Source: Candidatus Sulfotelmatobacter sp. (GTDB taxonomy: Bacteria > Eisenbacteria > RBG-16-71-46). Taken from it: a stretch of 34,213 nt of DNA. The notes beneath the pieces are model-generated. The model worked only from the letters and a program-made list of their open reading frames with translations, ran no database searches and was not told where the DNA came from. Both the position numbers and the translations under genes were made by a program. The stretch is taken from the NCBI GenBank assembly GCA_035498555.1, contig DATKAB010000076.1:1-34213 (forward strand), in the 5' to 3' direction. Numbering within the stretch: the first letter of the stretch is position 1; each line of letters begins with the position of its first letter. Shown piece after piece: positions 16,424 to 25,366 of this stretch.

Positions 16424-18841
16424 GTGGACGTTCTGCTCCAGGACCTGAAGTTCGCGTTCCGCTCGCTGCGTCGCTCGCCCGGCTACACGGCGATCGTGGT
16501 GGCGGTGATGGCGCTCGGCATCGGACTCAACACGATGGTGTTCAGCATGGTCTACGGCGTGCTCTACCGGCCGATGCCGCTGCCCGAATCGCAGCGTCTG
16601 GTGGCCATGGAGAACTGGAATCCCCGCCGGCACGACGACATGAACGTCGCGTTCCTGCAGCTCCGCGAGATGCGCAACCGGTTGAAGACCGTCGAGCACG
16701 TCGGCGCGTGGTGGGACATGAACGCGTTCGTCACGATCGGCAAGGAGCCCGAGCGCTTCTACGGCACGACCATGACTTACGACCTGTTCGACGCGCTCGG
16801 CGTGCAGCCGGTGGTCGGGCACGGCTTCACCGCGACCGAGGAGGAACTCGGCAAGAACTGGGCAAACGTGGTGATCAGCTACCGCATCTGGAAGACGCGC
16901 TACGGCGGCGACTCCAACGTGCTCGGCAAGACGCTGCGTCTCAACGGCCGCACGCGCACCATCGTCGGCGTGATGCCCGAGGGCTTCCTGTGGCCCGAGA
17001 ACCAGGACTTCTGGATCCCGATGGGCTTCGATCCCAAGGACGAGACGTGGGATTCGTTCGAGCTGCAGGTCGCCGGACGACTCAAGGCCGGCGTCACGCC
17101 CGATCAAGCGAGCGCCGAGATGAACGCGTTGAACGGCGAGCTGCGGCGCGATCACCCCAAGGAGTACGACGGCATCGACGCACGCGTCCTGCCCTACAAG
17201 AAGCGGCTGGTCGATGACATCCGGCCGATGATGATGCTGCTCCAGGCCGCGGTGGCGTTCGTGCTGCTGATTGCCTGCGCCAACGTTGCCAACCTGATGC
17301 TGGCGCGCTCCGCGGCGCGGCGCCGCGAGATCAGCCTGCGCATGGCGCTGGGCGCCTCGCGCGCGCGCATCGTCCGCCAGCTGCTCACCGAGAGCGTGGC
17401 CGTGGCCGCCGGCGGCGCGGCGGTGGGCGTGCTGCTCGCGCACTGGGGGCAGCGGATGTGGATGGCGATGATTCCGATGGAGCTGCCGATGTGGCTCAAA
17501 TTCCAGATCGACTCGCCGGTGCTGCTGTTCACCGTGGGCGTCTCGGTGTTCGCCGGCATCCTGTTCGGATTCGCGCCCGCCTTCCATGCCACCGACACGC
17601 GGCTGAACGAGGCGCTGCGCGAAGGCAGCGCGCAGGCCGGCTCGTCGCGGGGGGGCAATCGCCTGCGTTCGTCGCTGGTGGTCGCCGAGGTGGCGCTGTC
17701 GCTGGTGCTGTTGGTGGGCGCGGGGCTCATGATTCGCAGCTTCATGAAGCGCTACGAGCTCGAAGGCAAGCTGCGGGTCGACGGCGTGCTGACCGGCTCG
17801 GTGTTGCTCCCATTTGCCACCTATCCCGAGCCGCAGCAGCGCATCCAGTTCTTCCACTCGCTCACGCAGCAGATCGCTGCGCTGCCCGGCGTCGAGGCGG
17901 TGAGCGCCACCAACACGCTTCCGCTGGGACGCAACCGCTGGGGGCGCATGGTGCTGCTGGAGGGCGCGAAGAATCAGGACGCGCTCCACGGGACGCTCGT
18001 GAACTACTCGATGGTCTTCCCCGGCTACTTCAAGCTGATCGGCGTGCCGCAGATCTCGGGCCGCGACTTCAACCCGTTCGACACCGACAAGTCGCAGCGC
18101 GTCATGATCGTGAACCAGTCGATGGCCAGGAAGCTCTGGCCGGGGCAGGATCCGATCGGCCGGCACCTCAAGTTCGCGGGCGATCCCGACTCGCTCGGCT
18201 GGGCGACCGTGATTGGCGTGGTCGGCGACGTCATGCAGAACGTCGAATCCCAGGACCAGCGCATCGAGCAGGCCTACGTGCCGCACGATCAGGATCCCTA
18301 CCAGATGATGTCGATGCTGGTGCGTTCGCACTCCGAGCCGGCCTCGCTGGCCGCCAAGATCCGGGGCATTCTCCAGTCGCGCGATCCCGATCAGGTGCTG
18401 GTGGACGTGCGCACGCTGCATGAGCACGTGCGCTTCTCGATGTGGATGAACCGCCTGTTCAGCACGCTGTTCGGCGTGTTCGCGATGCTGGCGCTGGTGA
18501 TTGCCGGCGTGGGCCTGTACGGCGTCATGGCCTATTCGGTGGGGCAGCGCACTCAGGAGATCGGCATTCGCATGGCGCTGGGCGCGGAGCCGGCTTCGGT
18601 GGTGCGCATGGTGACGATCCAGGCGCTCAAGCTGACCGGGCTCGGCATCGCGATCGGGCTGGCCGCGGCGTTCGGAGTGACTCGGGTGATGGCCGCGCAG
18701 CTCTTCAACGTGTCACCGACCGATCCACCGACGTTCAGCGTGGTGTGCGTGCTGCTGGTGCTCTCGGGCGTGATGGCGGCGTGGCTTCCCGCGATGCGGG
18801 CGTCGCGCGTCAATCCCGTGGTGGCGCTGCGCTACGAATAG
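16424..18841 (+). CDS. ADOP-type ABC permease (MacB-PCD / FtsX duplicated, 805 aa)
   Basis: Inner-membrane permease of the acidobacterial duplicated orphan permease group. It starts LLQDLKFAFRSLRRSPGYTA, the usual ADOP opening, then has a first membrane helix at about 21-41 and a periplasmic MacB core domain. An FtsX block follows (AVAFVLLIACANVANLMLAR, then SLRMALGASRARIVRQLLTE). The whole is duplicated: a second helix at LVVAEVALSLVLLVGAG, a second periplasmic core and a second FtsX block (AMLALVIAGVGLYGVMAYSV, IGIRMALGAEPASVVRMV). The length is what the family expects. The start is GTG at 16424, right after the ATPase stop. With the adaptor and ATPase it makes a complete inner-membrane exporter; the cargo cannot be read from sequence. 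Confidence 0.9.
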   Translation: MDVLLQDLKFAFRSLRRSPGYTAIVVAVMALGIGLNTMVFSMVYGVLYRPMPLPESQRLVAMENWNPRRHDDMNVAFLQLREMRNRLKTVEHVGAWWDMNAFVTIGKEPERFYGTTMTYDLFDALGVQPVVGHGFTATEEELGKNWANVVISYRIWKTRYGGDSNVLGKTLRLNGRTRTIVGVMPEGFLWPENQDFWIPMGFDPKDETWDSFELQVAGRLKAGVTPDQASAEMNALNGELRRDHPKEYDGIDARVLPYKKRLVDDIRPMMMLLQAAVAFVLLIACANVANLMLARSAARRREISLRMALGASRARIVRQLLTESVAVAAGGAAVGVLLAHWGQRMWMAMIPMELPMWLKFQIDSPVLLFTVGVSVFAGILFGFAPAFHATDTRLNEALREGSAQAGSSRGGNRLRSSLVVAEVALSLVLLVGAGLMIRSFMKRYELEGKLRVDGVLTGSVLLPFATYPEPQQRIQFFHSLTQQIAALPGVEAVSATNTLPLGRNRWGRMVLLEGAKNQDALHGTLVNYSMVFPGYFKLIGVPQISGRDFNPFDTDKSQRVMIVNQSMARKLWPGQDPIGRHLKFAGDPDSLGWATVIGVVGDVMQNVESQDQRIEQAYVPHDQDPYQMMSMLVRSHSEPASLAAKIRGILQSRDPDQVLVDVRTLHEHVRFSMWMNRLFSTLFGVFAMLALVIAGVGLYGVMAYSVGQRTQEIGIRMALGAEPASVVRMVTIQALKLTGLGIAIGLAAAFGVTRVMAAQLFNVSPTDPPTFSVVCVLLVLSGVMAAWLPAMRASRVNPVVALRYE

Positions 18842-18845
18842 AAGC

Positions 18846-18874
18846 GGAGGGAGGCGGAATTCAGCCCTCCCTCC
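18846..18874 (+). terminator. First of two hairpins after the exporter operon
   Basis: GGAGGGAGG (18846-18854) pairs with CCTCCCTCC (18866-18874) across an 11-nt loop, 4 nt past the permease stop. No T-tract follows. Confidence 0.5.
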
Positions 18875-18877
18875 ATC

Positions 18878-18912
18878 GCGCGCGGCCGGAGCGCATGGGC
18901 CCGGCCGCGCGC
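18878..18912 (+). terminator. Second hairpin after the exporter operon (12-bp GC stem)
   Basis: GCGCGCGGCCGG (18878-18889) pairs perfectly with CCGGCCGCGCGC (18901-18912) over an 11-nt loop. It starts 3 nt after the first hairpin. Together they probably limit read-through into the regulator gene. Confidence 0.55.
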
Positions 18913-18973
18913 CCGTGCTAGTCTGCCGCCCGCTCCAGCCGAGCGGACGCAATCACGTGTCACGCGAGGCCGG

Positions 18974-20338
<1,365 letters not shown>

Positions 20339-20356
20339 TCCTATCCTCCGCCCGCG

Positions 20357-21700
20357 ATGCGCCCACGCCGGCGTCCGAGACTCTCCTACGAATCCCGCGT
20401 CTCCCTGATCGCGCTCGCCGCCGGGCTCCCGGCGGTCCTGCTCGCGGCCTGGACCCTGGCGAAGCCGCAATTCGATTCGCTGCAGCGCTGGACCTTCGGC
20501 CTGTTCGTGTTCGGCGCCTGGCTCGGCGGCGCCTGGCTGGTGCGCGAGCGAGTCGCCCGCCCGTTCCAGACCCTCTCCAATCTGCTGGGTGCGCTTCGCG
20601 ACGGCGATTTCTCGATTCGCGCACACGGCGCCGATCTCGGCACCTCGGTGGGCCTTGCGCTGTGGGAAGTGAACGCGCTCGCCGACGCCCTGCGGCGACG
20701 CCGCCTCGACGTCACCGAGGCCACTGCGCTGCTCCAGCACGTGATGGACTCGATCGACGTCGCCCTGTTCGCTTTCGACGACCACGACCGCCTGAGCCTG
20801 GTCAATCGCGAGGGCGAGCGGATGCTCGGGCAGCCGCCCGAGCGCTCGCTCGGCGCCACCGCCGCGGAGCTTGGCCTGGGCCCGGTGCTGAACGGCGAGA
20901 CGCCGCGACTCGTGGATCTCAGGCTGCCGGGCGCCACCGGTCGGTGGGAGCTGCGCCGCGGACCCTTCCGTCAGGGCGGGCTTCCGCACCAGCTGGTGGT
21001 GCTCTCGGACCTGACGCGCGCGCTGCGTGAAGAGGAACGGCAGGCGTGGCAGCGCCTGGTCCGCGTGCTGAGCCACGAGATCAACAATTCGCTCACCCCC
21101 ATCCAGTCGCTGGCGGGAACGCTGCGGTCGCTGCTCGAGCGCGACGCGGATCCGCGCGGCTCGGCCGATCTCGGTCATGGACTGGACGTCATCGAGACGC
21201 GCGCCCGCTCGCTCGCGCGCTTCATGAACTCCTACGCCCGGCTCGCCCGGCTGCCGCAGCCGCGCCTGGCCCGCCTCGACGTGGCGACGTGGGTCCAGCG
21301 TGCGGCGGCGCTCGAGGATCGCCTGGCGGTGCGCGTGGAGGCGAGCCCGGCGGCGACGGTCGTCGCCGACGCCGATCAGCTCGAGCAGCTCCTCATCAAC
21401 CTCTTGCGCAACGCCGTCGACGCCGCACTCGCGACCGGCGGAGGAGTGCGGGTGCGCTGGAGCGTGGAGGGTGAAGCCCTCCTGCTCGAGATCGAGGACG
21501 ACGGGCCGGGGCTCGCGGAGACCGCCAATCTGTTCGTTCCGTTCTTCACCACCAAGCCGGGCGGCAGCGGCATCGGGCTCGCGCTCAGCCGCCAGATCGC
21601 GGAGGCGCACGGGGGCACCGTCACGCTCGAGAATCGGGAGGAGTCGCGCGGATGCGTCGCGCGCGTTCGGCTGCCGAGGGCGTTGCCCGGCGCCGCGTAG
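20357..21700 (+). CDS. NtrY-like sensor histidine kinase (447 aa)
   Basis: Membrane sensor kinase, the likely partner of the upstream NtrC-type regulator. Two transmembrane helices at about 15-33 and 44-62 leave almost no periplasmic loop, so the signal is probably sensed in the membrane or cytoplasm. A HAMP-like linker and a PAS domain (about 123-220) follow. The dimerisation domain has LSHEINNSLTPIQ with His240, the NtrY/NtrB pattern. The ATPase domain has the N-box LLINLLRNAVDAA (Asn352), G1 EDDGPGL and G2 GGSGIGLALS. All catalytic motifs are intact. No Shine-Dalgarno is seen before the ATG. It ends in front of a strong bidirectional hairpin. Confidence 0.93.
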   Translation: MRPRRRPRLSYESRVSLIALAAGLPAVLLAAWTLAKPQFDSLQRWTFGLFVFGAWLGGAWLVRERVARPFQTLSNLLGALRDGDFSIRAHGADLGTSVGLALWEVNALADALRRRRLDVTEATALLQHVMDSIDVALFAFDDHDRLSLVNREGERMLGQPPERSLGATAAELGLGPVLNGETPRLVDLRLPGATGRWELRRGPFRQGGLPHQLVVLSDLTRALREEERQAWQRLVRVLSHEINNSLTPIQSLAGTLRSLLERDADPRGSADLGHGLDVIETRARSLARFMNSYARLARLPQPRLARLDVATWVQRAAALEDRLAVRVEASPAATVVADADQLEQLLINLLRNAVDAALATGGGVRVRWSVEGEALLLEIEDDGPGLAETANLFVPFFTTKPGGSGIGLALSRQIAEAHGGTVTLENREESRGCVARVRLPRALPGAA

Positions 21701-21717
21701 GCCGCGGCAACGCTCGA

Positions 21718-21739
21718 GGGCGGCCGTTGCCGGCCGCCC
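21718..21739. terminator. Bidirectional hairpin between converging kinase and lipoprotein genes
   Basis: GGGCGGCCG (21718-21726) pairs perfectly with CGGCCGCCC (21731-21739) around a TTGC loop in the 63-nt gap between two converging stops. This is a compact 9-bp GC stem and a likely shared terminator. Confidence 0.6.
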
Positions 21740-21763
21740 CCGCCTCACTGCCGTGCGCTCGAG

Positions 21764-22684
21764 CTACTCGTAGTAGGGATGCGGCGGCGCCCCCACGAAG
21801 CAGTGGAGGATCCAGGCCATCGAGTCGTAGGGCAGCGCGTCGTCGAACAGGGTTCCGTGCGACAGCGCGTTGATCGCGAAGTAGCGATAGCCCAGCACCG
21901 CGTTCAGGTGGATCGTGAACGAGTAAGTGCCGTCGCCGTTGCTGCGGAAGCGTTCACGATGATCGGTCCAGTAGGCGAGCACGACGTCGTCGGTGCGCGG
22001 CGTGGTGGCGGTCAGCACGATGCTGTCGCCGGGCGCGAACTGGAAGCAGTGCACCATCTGGAAGAGTTGGAGCGGGTCGGTCACGGTGGTGTCGACGCCG
22101 GTGGCCTGCACGCGGACGCTGGTGATGCTGGTGCTGCCGTTCTGAGTGCTGGCCTGGATGCCCGAGGCCGCCACCACGCGCCAGACGTTCGCCTCACCCG
22201 GCAGCACGAAGCGGCGGAGCCGCAGGTGACGCAGCCAGATGTCGTCGATCGGCTTGTGGACGATGTTGGCGCTGTCGAGCACCGTGGAATCGCTGCTCGA
22301 GGCCTTGAGGATGTTGAAGGTGCCGAGGATCCGGCGCGTCACCAGCACGTCGGCCTGGCGCGGGCGTCCGACCGAATCGGTGTCGCTGAAAACGAAGGTG
22401 AGACGCGGCACGGCGCTGACGATCGTGCGCCAGAAGAACCTGGGCGAGATCGCGGCCTCGAGCGACGAAGTGTTGCCGCGCGACGTGGTCGCGCTCGCCG
22501 GCGTCGAGCTCGGGTCGGTGTAGAGCCCGTCGTCGAGCAGATCGGGCGAATGGGTCAGCGAGCTGGTGACATTGGTCTGCTCGCTGGAGCCGGAGCTGGT
22601 CGGTGCGGCGACTTTGCCGCTGCAGCCAGCCAGCGCCGCGATCAGCAGCGCGGCCGGAGCGAATCGGAGCGAACGGGTGTTCAC
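21764..22684 (-). CDS. Lipoprotein of unknown function (306 aa)
   Basis: I do not recognise the family. From the GTG at 22684 the protein starts MNTRSLRFAPAALLIAALAG followed by Cys21, a textbook lipoprotein signal (basic residues, hydrophobic core, lipobox LAGC). A Ser/Thr-rich tether of about 50 residues follows, then a globular region rich in strands to the end. Late parts read VLAYWTDHRERFRSNGDGTY and FTIHLNAVLGYRYFAINAL. A GTG start fits best: GAGGGGG lies about 8 nt upstream and the lipobox is then ideally placed. The ATG at 22699, five codons up, has no ribosome site. It is probably lipid-anchored in the envelope. A sigma54-like motif lies about 85 nt upstream. Confidence 0.75.
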   Translation of the reverse strand: MNTRSLRFAPAALLIAALAGCSGKVAAPTSSGSSEQTNVTSSLTHSPDLLDDGLYTDPSSTPASATTSRGNTSSLEAAISPRFFWRTIVSAVPRLTFVFSDTDSVGRPRQADVLVTRRILGTFNILKASSSDSTVLDSANIVHKPIDDIWLRHLRLRRFVLPGEANVWRVVAASGIQASTQNGSTSITSVRVQATGVDTTVTDPLQLFQMVHCFQFAPGDSIVLTATTPRTDDVVLAYWTDHRERFRSNGDGTYSFTIHLNAVLGYRYFAINALSHGTLFDDALPYDSMAWILHCFVGAPPHPYYE

Positions 22685-22768
22685 GACGGTCCCCCTCATG
22701 GGCCTGTGCTTGTAACCGATCGCGGCCGGCACGCGCCGCGACCGAGGGTAGGGGTCGCGGCAGGGAAT

Positions 22769-22784
22769 CGCAGGCCGCGTGCCA
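22769..22784 (-). promoter_or_regulatory. Sigma54-like -24/-12 promoter for the lipoprotein gene
   Basis: Read on the minus strand this is TGGCACGCGGCCTGCG. It matches the -24 half TGGCACG completely, and has GG and GC separated by the required 10 nt. The -12 half is CTGC instead of TTGC. Transcription would start near 22758, about 74 nt before the GTG. Two sigma54 activators are encoded within 8 kb. Confidence 0.5.
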
Positions 22785-22879
22785 CCGGCGAGCCGTCGTT
22801 CGGCGTGCGAAATGGCTGCCACAACTGGCGCAAGCTTGCAGGTCGCATGGCTCAACCGTGCGCATCGCTCAGCGCCGCT

Positions 22880-22895
22880 CCGGGAGCGCTTCCGG
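22880..22895. promoter_or_regulatory. Imperfect palindrome, possible enhancer-binding site
   Basis: CCGGGAGCGCTTCCGG is palindromic except at one symmetric pair. It lies about 120-135 nt upstream of the predicted lipoprotein transcription start, the range where NtrC-type activators usually bind. The perfect palindrome GCAAGCTTGC at 22830-22839 is a second candidate. Binding is inferred from position only. Confidence 0.3.
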
Positions 22896-22958
22896 CGAAT
22901 GTCCCGTGCGGGTCAGCCGGGTTGTCCCGGCGGGAACGCCCGGCGGTCACCCGAGCGA

Positions 22959-22987
22959 TTGGAGGGGGCTCGAGCCTCTGTTATAAC
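22959..22987 (+). promoter_or_regulatory. Candidate sigma70-type promoter, apparently leaderless, for liuB
   Basis: TTGGAG (22959-22964), a 17-nt spacer and TATAAC (22982-22987) are well matched to housekeeping boxes. The -10 ends 11 nt before the liuB ATG. No Shine-Dalgarno lies in between, so the mRNA probably has almost no leader. Confidence 0.5.
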
Positions 22988-22998
22988 TGCGGGCCTTC

Positions 22999-24606
22999 AT
23001 GGAACTCCTCGAGTCCCATCTCGACACGGCCGGCGACGAGTTCAAGACCAACCAGGCGCACCATCGCGCGCTCGCCGACGAACTGCGGCGCCACCTCGAA
23101 GCGGTGAAACAGGGCGGCGGCGCGGAGCTGGTGAAGCGGCACACGTCGCGCGGCAAGCTCTTCGTTCGCGAGCGCGTCGAACGGCTGCTCGATCCCGGCA
23201 CGGCGTTCCTCGAGCTCTCGCCGCTCGCGGCGCGCGGCCTCTACAACGACGAAGCGCCGGCGGCCGGCGTCATCACCGGGATCGGCCGGGTGCGCGGCCG
23301 CGCGACGATGGTGGTGGCCAACGACGCCACGGTGAAGGGCGGCACCTACTTCCCGATGACGGTGAAGAAACACCTGCGCGCCCAGGAGATCGCGCTCGAG
23401 AATCGCCTGCCGTGCGTCTACCTGGTGGATTCGGGCGGCGCCTTCCTGCCGCTGCAGGCCGATGTCTTTCCCGATCGCGATCACTTCGGTCGGATCTTCT
23501 ACAACCAGGCGCGCATGTCGGCGCTGCGCATCCCCCAGGTGGCGGCGGTGCTCGGCTCGTGCACTGCGGGCGGCGCCTACGTGCCGGCCATGAGCGACGA
23601 GGCGGTGATCGTCCGGAACCAGGGCACGATCTTCCTGGGTGGCCCGCCGCTGGTGCGAGCCGCCACCGGCGAGGAGGTGACCGCCGAGGAGCTGGGCGGC
23701 GGCGACGTGCACACGCGCATCTCGGGCGTCGCCGATCACCTGGCCGAAGACGACGCGCATGCGATCGAGCTGGTGCGCGACATCCTGTCGCACCTCGGCG
23801 CCCCGCCGGCTTGCCCGGTGGCGCTCGAGAGTCCCGAACCGCCCGCCTACGACCCGCAGGAAATCTACGGCATCCTGCCGCGCGACCTGCGCCAGCCCTA
23901 CGACGTGCGCGAGCTGATCGCGCGGCTGGTGGACGGCTCGCGCTTCCACGAATTCAAGGCGCGGTATGGCACCACGCTGGTCACGGGGTTCGCGCACCTG
24001 AACGGGGTGCCGATTGGCATCCTTGCCAATCAGGGCGTGCTGTTCAGCGACAGCTCGCTCAAGGCCACCCACTTCATCGAGCTGGCCGCGCAGCGTCGCA
24101 TTCCGCTGCTCTTCCTCCAGAACATCAGCGGCTACATCGTCGGCAAGCAGGCCGAGCACGGCGGTATCGCCAAGGACGGAGCCAAGATGGTGCACGCGGT
24201 CGCCAACGCGCAGGTCCCGAAGTTCACCTTGATCATCGGCGGCAGCTTCGGTGCCGGGAACTACGGCATGTCCGGCCGCGCGTACCAGCCGCGCTTCCTG
24301 TTCATGTGGCCCAACAGCCGGATCAGCGTGATGGGGGGCGAGCAGGCCGCATCGGTGCTGGCCCAGGTGAAGCGCGCGCAGCTCGAATCGGCGGGCAAGA
24401 CCCTGAGCGCGGCGGACGAGCGCGAATTCAAGCAGCCGATCCTCGACACCTACGAGCGGGAGGGAAGCCCCTACTATTCGACGGCGCGCCTGTGGGACGA
24501 CGGCGTGATCGATCCCGCCGAGACCCGCACCGTGCTGTCGCTGGCGCTGGCCGCTTCGCTCAACGCGCCGATCCCGGAGATGAGCTTCGGCGTGTTCAGG
24601 ATGTAG
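22999..24606 (+). CDS. liuB: Methylcrotonyl-CoA carboxylase beta (carboxyltransferase) subunit (535 aa)
   Basis: Carboxyltransferase subunit that moves the carboxyl group from biotin to 3-methylcrotonyl-CoA in leucine breakdown. It has two crotonase-like halves. Family blocks include [77 protein letters not shown] and [20 protein letters not shown] in the first half. The second half has [40 protein letters not shown] and [16 protein letters not shown]. The length equals typical MCC beta. The motif GGGDVH and the NISGYIVG loop separate it from propionyl-CoA carboxylase. The alpha partner chains lie at 31981-34001. The ATG at 22999 has no ribosome site. Confidence 0.93.
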   Translation: MELLESHLDTAGDEFKTNQAHHRALADELRRHLEAVKQGGGAELVKRHTSRGKLFVRERVERLLDPGTAFLELSPLAARGLYNDEAPAAGVITGIGRVRGRATMVVANDATVKGGTYFPMTVKKHLRAQEIALENRLPCVYLVDSGGAFLPLQADVFPDRDHFGRIFYNQARMSALRIPQVAAVLGSCTAGGAYVPAMSDEAVIVRNQGTIFLGGPPLVRAATGEEVTAEELGGGDVHTRISGVADHLAEDDAHAIELVRDILSHLGAPPACPVALESPEPPAYDPQEIYGILPRDLRQPYDVRELIARLVDGSRFHEFKARYGTTLVTGFAHLNGVPIGILANQGVLFSDSSLKATHFIELAAQRRIPLLFLQNISGYIVGKQAEHGGIAKDGAKMVHAVANAQVPKFTLIIGGSFGAGNYGMSGRAYQPRFLFMWPNSRISVMGGEQAASVLAQVKRAQLESAGKTLSAADEREFKQPILDTYEREGSPYYSTARLWDDGVIDPAETRTVLSLALAASLNAPIPEMSFGVFRM

Positions 24607-24729
24607 CAGGGGCCGCTCGGGCTCCTCGTTGTAACGCCCGCCCGTCACTTTCCTCAAAGCACAAGCCCGCCGCGACCCGGTTCTCCCCGCGCGCGGCGAC
24701 AACTCATTGCCCTGCAGCGCGCCTCCCGC

Positions 24730-24745
24730 CGGCACGTCGCTTGAT
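24730..24745 (+). promoter_or_regulatory. Weak sigma54-like motif upstream of the small barrel gene
   Basis: CGGCACGTCGCTTGAT keeps GG, the ten-base spacing and TTG. It has C for the first T and, more seriously, A for the C of the -12 GC. The start would be near 24756, 35 nt before the ATG. It is a weaker match than those for the lipoprotein and DUF5670 genes. Confidence 0.25.
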
Positions 24746-24790
24746 CATACGCGTCAGTGCTCCCATCCGGCCGGTGAACGGAGGCTTGAC

Positions 24791-25366
24791 ATGAACCGCC
24801 CGCGAAGTTCCCTCGCACGAATGATCCTGTGGAGGCTGGCCGCCGGACTGACCCTCTTCCTCGCGTCGTTGTGGGTCGGCGTGGAGCTCGCCCGGGCGGG
24901 CGAGATCGTCCCCGCGATTGGCGTCTCGCGAACGCTCGACGGAGACGAACCGAGCCGCACGTTCGCGAGCCTCGCCATTCGCGGCGATCTGCTGCCCTTG
25001 CTGCAGGCCGAAGTCGGGGTGGGCTATCACAGCGAGGACGTCCTCGATCAAGAGCTCGAAGTTCGGATGTGGCCGGTGACGGCCTCGCTCTGGCTCACGC
25101 CGCTTCCGGCCCTCTACGCCGGCGGCGGCGTTGGCTGGTACCACACCACCTTTGACTACGCCTCCGGGGTTCCGCTCTCCGACGAGACGCGCGAGAACTA
25201 CGGCGTTCATCTCGGCGGCGGGCTCAAGGTGCCCCTGGGCGGGGCGGCGGCCGTGGACCTGGGCGGGCGCTACGTGATGCTGCGTCCTCAGGAGAGTCCG
25301 CTCATCCCGCAGCACTTCGATCCGGATTTCTGGACGACGACGCTGGGGCTGGCGATCCGCTTCTAG
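24791..25366 (+). CDS. Small outer-membrane beta-barrel protein (191 aa)
   Basis: Exported protein with a long signal peptide (MNRPRSSLARMILWRLAAG, hydrophobic LTLFLASLWVGVELA, likely cut after ARA at residue 36). The mature part is about 155 residues of alternating strands (FASLAIRGDLLPLLQAEVGV, LYAGGGVGWYHTTFDY, YGVHLGGGLKVPLG) and ends GLAIRF. A terminal Phe is the signature recognised by the BAM machinery. It resembles OmpA/OmpW-like 8-stranded barrels (PF13505 type). Pore or structural function cannot be told. GGAGG lies 6 nt before the ATG. Its stop overlaps that of the converging hybrid kinase (CTAG at 25363-25366). Confidence 0.82.
   Translation: MNRPRSSLARMILWRLAAGLTLFLASLWVGVELARAGEIVPAIGVSRTLDGDEPSRTFASLAIRGDLLPLLQAEVGVGYHSEDVLDQELEVRMWPVTASLWLTPLPALYAGGGVGWYHTTFDYASGVPLSDETRENYGVHLGGGLKVPLGGAAAVDLGGRYVMLRPQESPLIPQHFDPDFWTTTLGLAIRF

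Larger units (their letters stand above)
22685..22998. other. Divergent control region between lipoprotein and liuB genes
   Basis: These 314 nt hold no convincing gene. On the minus strand a sigma54-like motif (22769-22784) faces the lipoprotein. On the plus strand a sigma70-like promoter (22959-22987) faces liuB. Two palindromes lie between them: GCAAGCTTGC (22830-22839) and an imperfect one at 22880-22895. Confidence 0.5.

Noticed and set aside
22826-22840. TGGCGCAAGCTTGCA as a plus-strand sigma54 promoter for liuB
   Set aside because: GG and GC are 9 nt apart instead of 10, and a better sigma70-type promoter lies next to the gene. I kept only its GCAAGCTTGC palindrome.
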